Positions 1 through 13,800 of a stretch of 20,000 bases of DNA are shown here, one piece after another. A model generated the notes under the pieces. The model did no database searches and was not told the DNA's origin. It saw nothing but the letters and a program-made list of their open reading frames with translations. Positions within the stretch are counted from its first letter, which is position 1. Each line of letters opens with the position of its first letter. Made by a program: the position numbers and the translations under genes. Origin of the DNA: Chromera velia (lineage: Eukaryota > Sar > Chromeraceae); NCBI GenBank assembly GCA_018398765.1, contig JAHBMJ010001367.1, positions 4,679 to 24,678 on the forward strand. The letters run 5' to 3'.

Positions 1-110
1 GGGGGGGGGGGGGACAGGAAAAGAGCCCCTCTTTCAGCTCAGAGGCCAGGCTCTGAGCGTTTCTCTGGCGGCTTCGCCTCTGTTCCCTGCAACTTTGAGC
101 TTTGCTTCAG
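1..110 (+). CDS. Exon 1 of the giant gene (5' end outside window)
   Basis: The open frame starting at base 2 reads EPLFQLRGQALSVSLAAS and continues to a donor CAG|GTGAGA at 111. It leaves one base (G) of a codon, which pairs with the two bases AG that open the next exon to give Glu. The composition is helix-like (Leu/Ala/Ser). The first 13 bases are a G homopolymer, so the upstream limit is unknown. The following intron (111-544) is pyrimidine-rich, holds nothing else I can identify, and translates only into Phe/Ser/Leu-rich noise. Confidence 0.45.
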
Positions 111-3100
111 GTGAGAGAATGCACACCCATGCCAGTCTGCATTGTTGCCTTTTGGGACGTTCTGGGACGGGGGCGTCATGTCTCCGTGATCATACCTTCT
201 CTTTTGTCTACCTATGGCTTTCATCTCCGAGTTTTTTATTCTTTCTTCTCACGCTGTCGCCTTTCTTTTTCCACCTGCAGCCGCTTCAATTCTCTTTTTC
301 GATCTCTGGCTGCATGTACGGAACCGCATTTGCGCTGTCTATATTCAATTTCGACCTCTCTTTGCTACTTTATCAGAGTTGTGTGCTCCCACGTTTAGAC
401 ACATGTGAGTTTATTTCTTTGTCTGTGTGGACCCATCTGTGTCTGCATCCGTTTGCTTGTGGTCGATCTGCCTATCCTCCTTCCCTCAAGGCAAAGCTCT
501 CTCTGTTTCCTTGATGATGGTTCGCCTACCATGCATGCATGCAGAGCTTTTGAGGGACCGGCGGTCGTTTGTTTTTCTCTCCAACGTGTGGAGACGGGAG
601 CTCAGTGGTTCCTTCGCAGGGTCCCTGATGGCAGCCTCCATTGTGCAACCGACGCTGAGTCCTCTCCTCCCTTGTCTCCTGCACGTCGAGGGACTTGCTG
701 GGGGACCTGTTCCCGTAGAGGATGACAGAGACGCCAGTGGATTGTCAGGGATGACAGGTTCTTCTTCTGTAGAAATCACCCCGGATCTTGTCGATGTCAG
801 TTGCGTTCCTGTTTCTTTTCTGTCTTGTTCCTCTGCTGTCAGCTCAGTGTTGTTAGCAAAAAAGGAAAAAAAGAAGAGGGGAACAGAAGGTGTAGAATTA
901 AGGAGAGAGGAGGAAAGAAAGGACCCAGGGGAAGAGTATGCAGTGTTATGCTTCTCTCCAATGCGTCCTGTGTGTGCGTATGCAGACCGGGGATTTCAGC
1001 CGCACTCGTGCTTCAACACTCTGCAAAGCTCTTCAATTGATGCCTATCTGGGCCAGAAACAGCGCTGCGCCTTTGCTTGTGGTCAGCATGCACCCGTCTT
1101 TCGACATCCAAAAGATCCAATGCACTAGCAGGCACTGTGCATTCGCGGTGTTTCTCACTCATGACGTGTCTCATTTGTTTACTCTTTGCTGGGTGATCCC
1201 TTCTCAATGCTGGGCACGCACAGAGGGTCGTGCTGTGGGTCAGAATGTGGTCCATGCTGTATGATGCCTCGATGAGCAAAGTGCTGTCAGAATCTTTGTT
1301 CTATGCGCATGAAAGCATCGGGAGAGACTCATTGCGAGACTCTCTGTTTTGAAAATCAAACTGTTCTTGTCCCTGTTTCTTCTCCTTCACCCTGTTCTAT
1401 TTTCTGTCTGTCTCCTTCTGAAAGATTTGTTTGCCTTCTTTCTGGAAGCTCTCATCAACCATTTCAATCCGTTTCCCTAGCTGTGCCGTCTTTGTCTGTC
1501 TATCTCTTCTCTGCAGATGTCTCATCTTCGTGTGCCTGTGCCTGAGGCTGTGGTCGGAACTTGCGCCCGTCTCCGCTCCGCTCCTCCCATTCGTCTGAGA
1601 CCCTTCGCGCGGGTGGATCCTGTCGAGGCTTTCTCTGGTACTTCGGGAGGGAACCAAGGATCCGGACAGGGGGGGGGGGGCCTGCTGACTCCCGTTGAAT
1701 TTCGCAGAATGATGAGACAGGTCTCCACAGGAGGATGCAGCGGGGGATCTCCAGGAGGGATGATGTCAGGACAAAATACTGAGGGAGAGTGTTTGTGGTT
1801 CGAGCGCCTCTCTCTGGTGGCAGGTCTCGCGAATCTAGAGCTCGACCAAATAGCAGTGACATCTGACCCTGCGGTGAGTCCCTCCTTCTCCTTCTCTTTC
1901 ATTCCTACAATCAATGTGCTGCTGAATACCGGGCTCGTAAGTGCTTTTGCAGAACTTCAGCTCTTTCCAAGATGAAAAAAGCACAAAGGAACATGCACTA
2001 TTTCGTCAACACGACGAAGAGAACCATAAAAGCGGTTTCCTGCCACTGCTTCCAGATTTGTCTTTGTTTGCATCATTTTTCTGTCTCGCTCTTTTCATAA
2101 TCTAACACGTTCCTGATATCGAAGGGCCTCTGCTGACCTAATTCTGGTGCGCTTTGATCTCCGCACTGTCGATCAAGTCCTCATGCATTTGTACTCACGC
2201 CTTCAAGGTTTTTTTTTTTTTCATTGTCTTGACAGTCTCTTGGGCATAAATCAAACCGCCCGTAGAAAGACAAATTCCCAAAATTGATTGATTCTGCCGC
2301 AGTACCTGGCACAAATTTTGAACTTTCTCGGGGGCTCTCTGAAGGATGTCTTGAGCGAGGCGCAGGAGCGCGGCGACTTCCCACTGTTCGAAGCCGCACT
2401 TTTGGCGATTCGCAGAGCCTGCGCTGACTGCGCAATGCCTATCGTATCCTTCTTCTCGCAACGCATACGCAATGCGATCAATTTGGCAGAGAGTCTTCCT
2501 GCTGCGATCTCATGCGGACTCGATGTTGTGACCATCATTCGGGACAGGAAGGAAACGTCCACCAGAAGGCGACACAACGTTCTGACAAAAAGCGCCAACG
2601 ATCCAAGAAATCGGGGTCGAAGAAGGGAGGGCTTCATCATGGTGGCCTCCGAAGTCCCCATGCGACTTCCCTCACATGAACCTGAACGAAGCGCTCCTGA
2701 CTACGGATGGCAATGGGGTTGGCAATGGTCCAGTGAAATTCTCCGCTCGGAAACGGAGACCTCTATCCCTGAGAAGAGGCCTGAACACACAATGGCACCG
2801 AGCGCGCTGAAGGATTGGAAGTCCGTCGACTGGAGAAGAGACGCCGAGGGGCGGTGGCAAGACAGCGGGAGAAAGCAGGAAGAGGCGCGGTTGAAGGCAA
2901 TGCACCTTCCATCGGTGTGCCGAGAGTTATGGCTCTGCCAACAGAGTCTGATGGGTATGAAGTTCCTTCGCGTTTCTCACCCGCGACTTCTCTCAGACAT
3001 CGCCATTCTTCTGCGGTCTCCCATTTTCTGTAGACAGGCACTTGACGGTCAGTGTTTTGAGTCGGGACGACAACTACTTACAGGAATAGTCGGGGGACAA

Positions 3101-4136
3101 TTTGTCGGCCTTACGTCGTGACAGTCAGCTTGTATGGACAGGCCTTACGAAAGATTTTGGAGATTGCATGCTTGGTCGTCCCTGTATTAGCAGCGCGGTG
3201 TCACTGAGTAGCAGTGCTTCCTCTATCATCCTCTATCAGTACGGAGTTGTCTGTCTGTCCCCTCTGAAGCCAGATGAGTTTCCGGCTTTTTCAATGTCTT
3301 GCCTTACGCATAAATGCATGATGGGACAGCGCAAATTGTCACGTGATTGTTTTGCACCTTCACCCCTGCTATCTGTAGTTCTGCTGAGCACCGACAACCT
3401 GCCTGAGGATTGTGTGGAGGTGATCGCACGAATAGTCGCCAGAGCGCCCAGCTCTGCGGGACCACTTTCCGTTGAACAAGAGAAGGGAGGGGGGCATGAA
3501 CGACCGGGTGCCAATGGAGCTGGGGCAAATGCACCAGGAGGCGCATCTAAATGCCACTGGTCGATGCTGAGGGTTGCTCGGAAGATGGCCGGCTTGCAGG
3601 CTCTTTCGCAGTCCCCTCAAAACGGATTCAAGGACGGAGGGGGTGCAGTATCGTCTCTCGGGGGCACAGGAGCAAATGAACATGGACGAAATGATGGAGC
3701 AAACGCAGTCCCAGAACCCTTTTCTGCCCCGCTCTTTCTTCAATTCGCAGCGCAACAGAAGGAACGATCCAGGCTAGAGAACGAAGAGAGAAAAGCCCAA
3801 AAGTTTCTCGAAACCCCGGGGGAACAAGCGGGGGGCAGTCCTTCATGGGGCCACTCTCTCATTCCGCCATCCCCCCTGTCAGCTACTTCTCCTCTCAGCC
3901 CCACACCGTCTGCCAAGGCAAAATCACCATTGCGGTCCAAACTTCAAGGATTGACAGCTGAAGTGAGGGTGCAAGAAGACGAACAAAACAAACGGTCTAC
4001 GGCGGCACTGGCTCTCCTCGGTCCGAAGGAGTGGCTCTTGGATCGGCTCCTTCTCAGCTCTGCATTCGAGCAGATAGCGGTGAAGGCAGTCTCAGAGGGA
4101 CTCGTGTCGCAGACGCCCCTTAAAATGGTCTGCCTG

Positions 4137-4226
<90 letters not shown>

Positions 4227-7200
4227 TGTGTCTGTCACCATGTGACCTTGCTGCTTCTTTTTACTAATGGATTCAGTCAATCCATGACCTTCCCACTTAC
4301 TCATGGAATACTCATTCAGAGCTCGTCTGATTGTCTTTGCCATCGAAGCAACTGCGGTTTCTTATTCGACCGAGACTGACGGTGCAGCAGAATACAAACT
4401 ACATTGGACGCGTCACCTTCTCTCTCCTCGTGCAGGTATCGTTTGAACTCGCTTGCCGGGGCCTTGCAGTACACAAAAAACGTCAGTGGCTCCTCCCCGT
4501 CCTCCTGGTAGCACAGGGCTGCCTTGCAGAACCCGGTCTTTCACGTCTTCTTCTTTTTATTCGGCAATTCTCCCGACTTCGGACTACGCGGAAAGAGAAA
4601 GAAGGGGAAATCGAGACACCGTTCGCGGAAGACGAAAAGACGGGGAAAAGCGCAACACTCACATCCCCAAAGGGGTCGGGAGGAAATGATGAAGGAGAAT
4701 CGTCTCCCTTCTTTCCTTTACCCACGAAACAGGCAAGTGAGGAAGACTTAGGAGGCCCACGTGCCAGCGCATCGCGTTCAAGGAAGTCCCCTGCTGACCA
4801 TCTCTTTCATCTGCACAAAAACCTTGAGCGGCTTTTCTCTGAGGCCTCGGACATGGCCTCGAGTTTGGGTTTAGGGGAAGAGGCGAACAAGAAAGCCACC
4901 GACGAAACCGACCGACGGTCAAACAACCAGGTCCCTCTCCCCGGATCCTTTGGAAACACGCCTGCACCTGCACCGTCTTCCCATTCGCATGCCGGACAAA
5001 TATCTCTTGAAATACCCATGCAGCCTTCGTTAAATCGGGCGAGCATCCGCAGTCCAGCAGGAGAACGCATCTCTTTCTTTCCAGAGAAACCATCTGCAGA
5101 CAAGGGAGGGATATCGTTAATCTTCCCAGAGACTGAAGCAACAAACAAAAGAGGATCGGAATTCGCGAGGAATAGCAGAGTGATGTCTGCAAAAAAGGGA
5201 ACTACGACAAAGCAGAGCTTCGCTTATCTCGTGAAGGCAGTGGCTGCTCTCTTGGGATCGAGAGAGATGACTTTGCAGCTTCAAGGGTTGCAGCAAAAGT
5301 CGGTCAACATAGAGATTGACAGAGATGCAGGCAAACAGATGTACGGAAACGATCACTTACAAACATGCAAAGAAAAAAGCGTTTTTCAGTACCTTGAAAG
5401 GGTCAAACAACCTCAGAGCCCCTTCTCTTCTTCTCTTTTCTCTTCATTAATGTGGGTATCGCTTGTTCGTCTCCTTTCTTGTCTTCTTGTTGTATTGAAG
5501 AGAATGACACAGATAGATCTGGGGGATAGGAGATGTTTCACGCACTCACTACCTGACTCACTGATTGTCTATTTCTCAGGAAGGCGCTTCGCAACGTGAT
5601 CGAGTCTCTTGAGCTGCTTCTTTCCGGGATCGCGGACATCCTTCCGTACTCCGCCGTCATTCTTCTGACGCGCGCAGTGATGGAGTTAGGAGATGAACGA
5701 CAGGCAACAAGGTTGTCTGAAGTCGTGGCGGCACGACTGATTTGCGAATCGGAGAACACAATAGCGGTGGGCCTCCTGCAGGTCCAGAACTGCGGACTGA
5801 GACATCCCGACGTCAGTCAGTAGGTTCTCCCTCCTTCATTTCTTTTGGACAAGAGAGAAATGTGTGCACAGAACGTGGACCTCCAGTCCTACAGCGTCTT
5901 TCTGTACCTCTCTCTCTGCTCGTCTGCTTTGTGTTTTCAATTCCTTTTTTTCTTCCCATCCTTTCCTCTTTCGTTCCCCCTCTCTGATTCTCTCTCTATA
6001 CATGTGTATATATATACATATATATTTGTTTTTTCTTCTGTGTTCCTCTCCTTTCTTTCTTCCGTTCTTTCTCTTCTCTCTTTCGTTCTTTCTTTCTTTC
6101 TTTTGTTTGTTTCGTTTTTTTCTTCTGAATTTCTTTCTCCCTCTTTTATTTCTTCCGTTTCCCTTGATTCTTCTCTTCGATTCTTCGTCAGACCCTTCCC
6201 CTTCCCTCTATTTCTGCACGGTTGATCGCATGCAGATTGAAGTTGCACTTCAAGACCTTCTGAGAAAGGATTCAACGACGACAGAAAAAGGATCTTCGGG
6301 CCAGATTGCAGCAGCATCAGGCTCTCCTGAGTTCTCTTCTCCCTCTTTACAACCAACCTTTGGGCTTGAAGGGTCGGACAACGGAAAGCAGAGTTTGGCA
6401 CTGCCCCCAGCGCTGGACATACAGACTGTGGCGGCAGCGTCCCCTGTGGCCCACAGGAGTCCCCTTTCGAAAACTTTGCGGGAGGCTCTCGATGCTCTAT
6501 TGCAAGCTTCTTCGGACAGGAATGTCATCTTTGCAATTGCTCTGAAGAAACAGAAGCAAGCCTTTTTGGACCCGCCCTCCGCATCTGGAACCGCAGCGAT
6601 TACTGAGGGGATGGCAGACAGGGGGAGCCAAATTCGTGCTGCTTTGTCCAAGATCACGAACAAGCGAGCGCGTCTTCTTCAACGTTGGATGACCCTGCTG
6701 GCAGACAGCGGACGGCCCGAGTTTTTCCTTTTGATTTCCGACGTACTGGAAGAGCTTAGCAGAGCCAAAAATTGGGACACAGGGGCAGTGCAGGCACTCA
6801 AGACGATTGCATTCTTTACGGGAAGGTCCGTCATTCCTCAAGTCTGACAATGCATTGAGGAATTCAGAGCCTTAGAAAAAGGAAGGCATTGAGGCACTCA
6901 CTCCTAAAATTTGTTGTTAAAGCGAGTTCCCGTTTCAGTGTCAGAGAGGGGGCGTTTAATTCATGTAAAGCTGTAGCTAGTGGGATGCGTGAGCACGAAA
7001 CCGAGTGTGCGTGTATGAGAGTAAGTTAGATCGTACAAACGGCTCTCGGCTCAAGGATACACAGAATTGCACCGTCACGCACACCCAGACAAGACAAAAA
7101 TAGAAACAGAAATTGGCTTGATGAAATCCACACAGAAGACAGTAGCGTTCAATTTTGTCTCGATGCATTTGGCGTCTCTGCTTCTCTCCCCGTTTTCGTT

Positions 7201-7822
7201 TGGAGACTTGTGCTGTGAAGTCTCCTCACAATTTCATTCATTGTCTTTTCTCCTACTCACCCCGTCTTTTCTTTCCCTTCCCTTGCAGGACTCGAGTGTT
7301 CAAGAAATGGATCCGCATGGAGCTCCGGCTGAACCACGAGGCCGAGGCGCGAGACAAGACATCCGACGGAAACAGTGCGGAGGCGCTGCGGGCCGTCGGT
7401 CGTCGAAAGCTTGTAAACGTCGGAACGGAGATGAAGGGCCCAATCAGGGAGAGAGTCGCTATGAGGGTTTCACCCTTCGGGAGAGTCAAAGTGAGCCAGT
7501 CGTTCTGGCAAGGATTTAAGTGGAAAGAGGGAGAGAGGGAGAGAGACTCTACGTCTGTGCACTCCATCTGAGTCAGCATCTCTGTCCCGGTTGCAGCAAT
7601 GCTCATTTCTTTGTGTGGGTCCACCTCTTTGTGTGAAGAAGTATTTATGGGCGTGCGAGCGACACCCGTGGAAGATTCTGCAGGGAATCGATCGAGGGCG
7701 GAGGCAAGAAGACAAAAACAGAAATGTTGGAGACGTGAACGATTGTGCCAAGTCCATTATTCTTCTGGTCCAAGTTTAGCTCCTGATCCCTTAGTGTTTG
7801 TTTATTTCAAATTGTTTTCTTC

Positions 7823-7857
<35 letters not shown>

Positions 7858-10800
7858 GGCCTGTCTGACGCACCAAATTTCAATATTGGTGTTCTACAGG
7901 CACTTGAAGTTCTCAGTGATTGGAACTCCTCGGCGCTTGTGGACCTCGACCACTGGGTCTGGGTCAGTGGGTTTGTGTTTTTGTGGGCTTGGATTGTGTT
8001 GCTTTGTTTTGTTTGTTTTGATCCAAATCGATCAGCTGAGTGGTGAGACAAATGGATGGAAGGAACTTGCCGTGCACGGATCATGCTTATAGCGAAAAAG
8101 GCGGGGTGAGACATGACGGCAAGCCTTTACTCGGATCAGAATAGGTCCTCTCGTCAAAGCTTTGAGCACGGCAGAAACGGAAGAAGCAGTAGAAAGGATC
8201 CATGCAAAAGTGCCAGGAGTCAGTTCTCCTTCTGACGCCCCAGTCTTCTCTTCTCTCTAAGAGCTCTTGTCCGTGTTGGGAGACAGGTCTCCTCCTCTCT
8301 GGCTGTCAATTTGTTGTTTTGCAATTAAGTCGGTTGATCTCCATACTGGATTCCCCTCGAAAGAGAGTTGATCTACATTGATTCAAGGATCGATCTGTGT
8401 CCTTGGCGTAAGGATTGTGCTGCAGGAAAGGGATTGTCTTGATGACAGTCTGCGGATGCACGTTCGTGGCTTTTCGCATTTTTTATGCCGCGCCATGCAT
8501 GGCCTGCCTGCAGGTGAACGCTCGAATGCCTATGGACCTGGTGTCCAAGGCTGCCTGGGCTTTTCTCTTCCTTCCTTTTGGCGCCGCCGCACTTCTCCCA
8601 CAGACGAACGCCGCCTTCGTTGCGGACTGTGCGCAACAAGAGGGGATCCTAAAGAGGACAGTCTTGACTGGACTCATCGATGCGCTACGGAGAGATTTTG
8701 CCTCAGTCTTTACTTGCCCAGGTCAGACAGACTCTGTGATTGGGTTTAACCTTGAGTTTTGTCCGACTCAGAAGGGGGGTGCGAGAATGCTGGGAGGGAC
8801 TCTAGAGTTCCGCAACACTTTTTGCACAGTCTCTGCTCCCGCTTCTGTTTCTGTTTCTGTTACTTATTCCTGCACTATCTTTTTTCTTGCAGATGCCTCC
8901 CGGGCATGCTTACCCTATCAAGTCAAGCCGCTCTCCTCATGTGTCCCCACACACACGGCCCTCTTGCTTGAACAACTGCAAGAGCTTTTCGAAACGGCCA
9001 GAGCATTTGAGAGTGGACAGCCGCAGCCGAATACTGGGGCCGCTCAGGGCGAAGAGAAGCAGGAAGCTGAGACTCACCCGCAGGTAGTGGGAGGAGCAGC
9101 TAATGCGCGTTCTCGGGCCATGTCTCCTCGTTCTTCAGTTGCACCATCACGGAAGAGCGTTCTCAAGGACCCCCCTTCTCGTAGTGGTGGAGGGGGGGGC
9201 ACAACTGTACAAAGGGAGACTCAGAGAGGAGGTGCTTCCACCAGGGGGCACTCGAACATTTCGAGGCAGAGCCCGAATCTCTCTCGACAAAACAGCACTG
9301 CGATTGGGCTGGTCCCGAACGGACCCTCGGCCACCGCTACTGCAGCCGCAGAAACACTCACGACCACGGCGCGAACACGAGTAGCCCCCAAACACCAAGC
9401 GTTGCTGCTCATCAATTTTGTTCGAAAGAGACCTGAACTGCTGAGAGAAAAGGGCGTTACAGAGCTTCTTGTTAAGGTCGCACTGAAGCTTGATGAGCCT
9501 GTGTGTCTTTGGGCGGTAGTCGAGACTGTGTGTGTCCTCGGCCCCTCCTCAGCTTTTTTTCAAATAGTCCAACTCGGTCTGTGCAGTAACCTGGTGGACT
9601 CCTTGAGAAGGCAAGTCGACTCTCAGAGAAGCACTATGATGCCGGGACGGAGGCTCCGTGCAGACGCGGGGGGGTCGAAATCTAGGGCAGAGCTGGGGAT
9701 CCGTCATTTGATGCGGCTCCCCCTCCTCCTCCTGTTCCTCCTGCTTCATCTCCCTGCTGATACGGGCTCTGAGAAAGAAAAGATCGAGGCGCGTACCACA
9801 TTGTGCGCTCTTTTGAACCGAATTTGCGACGCCTGTGTCGCCGTCGCAGTGGAGGGATGGAGTGAAAAGGCCGCAGCAGTAACGTTTGCCTCTGAGGCTT
9901 CTCCCGATGAACAGATAGGAGCTGTGATCGTCCCTTGGGGTGTGCAGGGCACCAGGGTAGAAGAAAACCCCGCAGACCTTTTCGCAAAGCACGTCTCATT
10001 GTTTCTCTTCCTGCCGTGGGCCGTTGGGCGCGTCGCAGAGCTTTCCGCAAGGTCTGCTTCCGCACAGAAGAGGACGCATGTTCGCGACAGGGCATTTCAT
10101 GCCCTGAAGCTTCTTTTCAAATCAACGGTAGCATCGAGACCTAAAGGGGTTCAAGTGGGGGGAAGTCGGGCTGCCAGGATGCCTGTGTGTACTGCAGAAG
10201 AAGAACCCGACAAAGGATCGCTTTCGCTGCTGCAAATGTGTATGATCCGGGCAGAAGGCCTTGCGGGCAGCAACAACAAAATGGACACCGCGATCAAAGA
10301 GATGCTCCAGAAGATTCGCAGAAGGACGGCACAGTGCATCACGGCGGTTCTTGCCACTTACCTCCACGACCTCCAAATGAGACCCTCCCTCACCCACCCA
10401 GCCTCCCTCTGCGAATGGATTTTTCGTTGTCTGACCCCATTCCCCGGAGTCCGACAAACATCCTTCATCCTCCTCTCTGACCTACTCATGGAGCTTCCCT
10501 TGATGGCGTCTCTCATCGCCATAGGCCGCACCATGCGGTTACATCCCAACCCTGACTTGGCAGACGTGAATGTCCAGGGGGGGATCCCGGGAACGGGGGG
10601 GGTCGGAAGCACTCGGCAGGAGGTAACTACGCTTGGTAGTCCTCTGAAAGCGCTTCAGCTGGACCTTCTCCGGAACTTGTTGCGACGAGACCTGTCTCCT
10701 GCTATGGGTGTCTGGATTCAGGCCATCATTCCAGACGTGTACATCGCTCGTGCGAAGACAGAAACAAACCATGCAGGCGGATATTCGGGCCGCAATTTGA

Positions 10801-13800
10801 ATTGGCAAACCGAGCATAATGAGGCGGCGGGGGGGAATAAGATCGTTACAAGCTTCACGAGACCCCGACTAACCGTGACGGCATCAGATTGGAATTCCAT
10901 CTTTCCCGCTGTCGCCAATGTCCCTGCCAACCCTGCGAGAGGACACGGCGTCAACTGGCAAGTCGGGTTTGATGAGGCGGTCTCAGAAGCGTGCGCATCG
11001 ATAGCAGAAATTCGAAAAATTCTGGAGGGAAATCCGAAAATGGTTTTGAGTTTCCGTGCCGCTGTCGAGCCTCAGCCATGGCTGTCTCTCTGGACCCCTT
11101 TCCCTCTTTTGGGCTCTGAAATTCCTCTGCTGGCTACTCGGCCCAGGGGTCCTGACCGTCCCGGGCTAGGCGTTGCCTTCGGAGAAGAGAAGGCAGACGT
11201 TCTCAGTAACCAGACAACAGAGGTACAGCCACCAGGTTCTGTTCCTCCATCGGACCACGGGTCTGAAGATTGTTTGTCCGAAGATTCTTCAGGATCGGAC
11301 AGCCACTCAGACACAGACGGTCAGCCGAAGTCATCACCCCAGGACCTCCAAGGAGGAAAGAAAGACGAGAAAAAAACGACAACCTCGGGTAAGGACAAAT
11401 CTGGAGGGGGGAAGGAAAAATCTCGACGCACCAGGCCAAGTGCACTTGTCCGAGCATTCAAAACAGGGGACCCAGCCGAGATGAGAAGCCTCCTTATTTG
11501 CAGAAAACGAATGGTTGCCTACCTTTCTGAAAATCAAAACGAGCAGCTCCCCGAGCTTGTCAAAGCCCTCCAAACTCTCAAAAACTCCCCCGCAGCCGCT
11601 GCCTCTGCCTACATTCCTGCCGTCGAAGAGCCCCCGGAAAACGAAGGGGGCGACACAAACTCCCCCATGAGGCCCTCACCTCAGCGTGCAGATACCGCCG
11701 GAGGAACGGCAATGGGCTCCCCCAATCCGCCTTGTCAGGGACCCCAGTCAGTGACTGGTCTTCTGCCTGCTTCTGCGGGGTCCTCCAGCCTTGCGGACGT
11801 TTGTGCGATGATCGAAGAGCTCTTGCGCCTGCAGGCTCAGACACTTGTGCTGCCCCCGGAGCCCCGGCAGCGTCAGAAAATCCGATTGCAGGGTAGGGCC
11901 AACCTGGAGGCAAGTGGCGCCAAGACCCGCACTGTAACGTCGGAGGTTCTTGAGCGTCTTCCGTTCCCCCCTGAGCCTAGATTTGCGGTGGAGCGTCGGG
12001 GAGCCGTGAATCCTCTTCACATTCTGAGTGGAGATTCCGCCATCCTGCCCCGCATTCGGGAATTGTTGAGTCTCTCTCGAATCGGCAGATCGCTCCAAAT
12101 GCTCAAAACATCACTCGATCTACTGACCATATGGCAGAAAGTCAGTCAGTCAACTAGAGACCCGCTCAATTCGATGGGATCAGATCCGAACGCACTTGGG
12201 GCAGATTTGTTGTCCAAAGAGCCTCACCGAGCTACAGTCCTTTTCTGGCTGCAGGGATGTCAATCTAATTCGGTCTGAGCACTGAAGCAAGACAAACGTA
12301 TGCACGCATTTTTGAAAAACCAACTCCCCTGAGTTGCGGTCTTACTCCATTTCCCTGTCGTATACATCAGTCCCCTTTGAGAGGCTGCCAGTCTCCTTTT
12401 TGCGGCTTTTTGCTGGCCCCTGGGTTGCCCGAAAAGACCCGCACGCACTCACAGGTTTGCTTTTGCATACTTGTATGCAGGTTGGCAAGAAAGGGGTCCA
12501 GGAGATGACTGCATTCGTGAATCTCTTGGCAGCCTCCGACCCTGTCTCAGGGGGTTATGGGTTGATTTCCTCCTTTGCGATGGATTCCTTCGTTGTCAGT
12601 AGGGGGGGGCTTTTGGTTTGTACTTTTGTCGGAAGCAGGGAAGTGGGGTGAGTTTTGTGGAGGCGCTGAAACACTCACGCTGCTTTTTTGCCAAGAGAGA
12701 CTGTTGATAACATGCTGACTCAACAATGCATGGATTCGCGCATTTCATCTCACAGAGAGGACGACGTGATTGCAGGATCATTACTCGATCACGTTGTGAA
12801 GGAAGGCAGTGAAGGGAGTTTGTGTCAGTGCGCGCATGGCATTTGCGTCTGAATGCCCCCACCTTGAAGGTGTTGCTGAGCAGAAGCACTCTGTAAATCT
12901 ATACTTTGCCTTATCGTTTCTATTCCCTTTGCTTTTCCTTCCCTTCCGTGCAGCTCTTACCCCATGAGACAGAGACCTTTGCGCTTCTCCTGAGCCTGCC
13001 GAAAATGAGACCTTTTGTTCTTCCTGCACTGCTTCGGCCTTTCTATCCCCGGAAAAAGAAGAAGTCAGCCAGACAGTGGCACGTACCCACATGCACTCAT
13101 GCGCCTTCTCTCTCGTCTACGCCGAAAGAAAGCTGCAGATTATTTGCTTTCTCTCACACGGTTCGGCCATGCATCAGACTCCCGCGAGGAATCAGAATTC
13201 ATTCACTTTCACTCATGGTCTCCTCCTCAATTTATAAATACACTGGTTCATTCCTACAGTCTGAGAGTTGCTGGAGCTCGTATCTGTCTTTTTAATGGAT
13301 GTATTCGACTGTTGTTCCTGCTTGCGACGCTTGATACACCTTGTGAAGATCAGTGCGTGCAGACTTCTCTACTAGGTTTTTCACTTACCAGTCCAATCTT
13401 TGGCACCTTCGAAAGCACTTCCAGCTAGGCTCATTTCATCCATCCTTCCGCGCATGCAGTTGCGGCCTCGGACACCACTCCAGCGATGATCTCCTGATGC
13501 CCCTCGGAGGCGGGGCAGGGGTGGAACAGCACCCGCAGCCGTTTCCATTTCTGCGGTGTCAACTCGAGCCTGCCGTTCGACTTCACTCACCCATGGTGGC
13601 ATTCCTGCGCTGCCTGTTGCGGAAGCTGAGCACGCTTCCAGACCCCATCACGGCTGCATTTGAGTCGTTAGAGGTGGGAAAGGACGAGAACACCCCTGCT
13701 GCCGCTGACGTTGCAGGTGCCTCGAGAAACCAACTTCTTCCAACTGCCTCCTCAAGGAAATCGTTTTCCTTCCACGTCCTTGACAAAGATTTCCTCCACG

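Noticed and set aside
95-514. 139-residue open frame rich in Phe, Ser, Leu
   Set aside because: It lies in a pyrimidine-rich intron (111-544). The composition comes from T/C content, and it does not join exon 2 in phase.
4131-4250. Ser-Leu and Cys-Val repeat protein segment
   Set aside because: It is caused by a CT/GT microsatellite in intron 7; exon 7 ends just before it.
5864-6230. Hydrophobic Phe/Ser/Leu stretch that looks like membrane helices in front of exon 10
   Set aside because: It is translation of the T/C-rich intron 9. The acceptor GCATGCAG at 6235 and the phase match with exon 9 place the true exon start at 6236.
8415-8513. Upstream extension of the long frame before 8514
   Set aside because: CTGCCTGCAG at 8513 and the phase-0 match with the microexon indicate intron sequence before it.
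8540-8600. Hydrophobic Leu/Phe/Ala stretch resembling a signal peptide or membrane anchor
   Set aside because: It is internal to the joined protein and short; it fits a buried solenoid helix better.
9549-10095. Minus-strand open frames of 130-150 residues opposite exon 14
   Set aside because: They are shadows of the + strand coding frame; their residues show no family pattern and no splice context.
12277-12330. TGA at 12278 as the end of the gene
   Set aside because: A GTCAGT donor at 12141 in phase 0 and in-frame exons 15-17 downstream argue that the frame beyond 12140 is intron.
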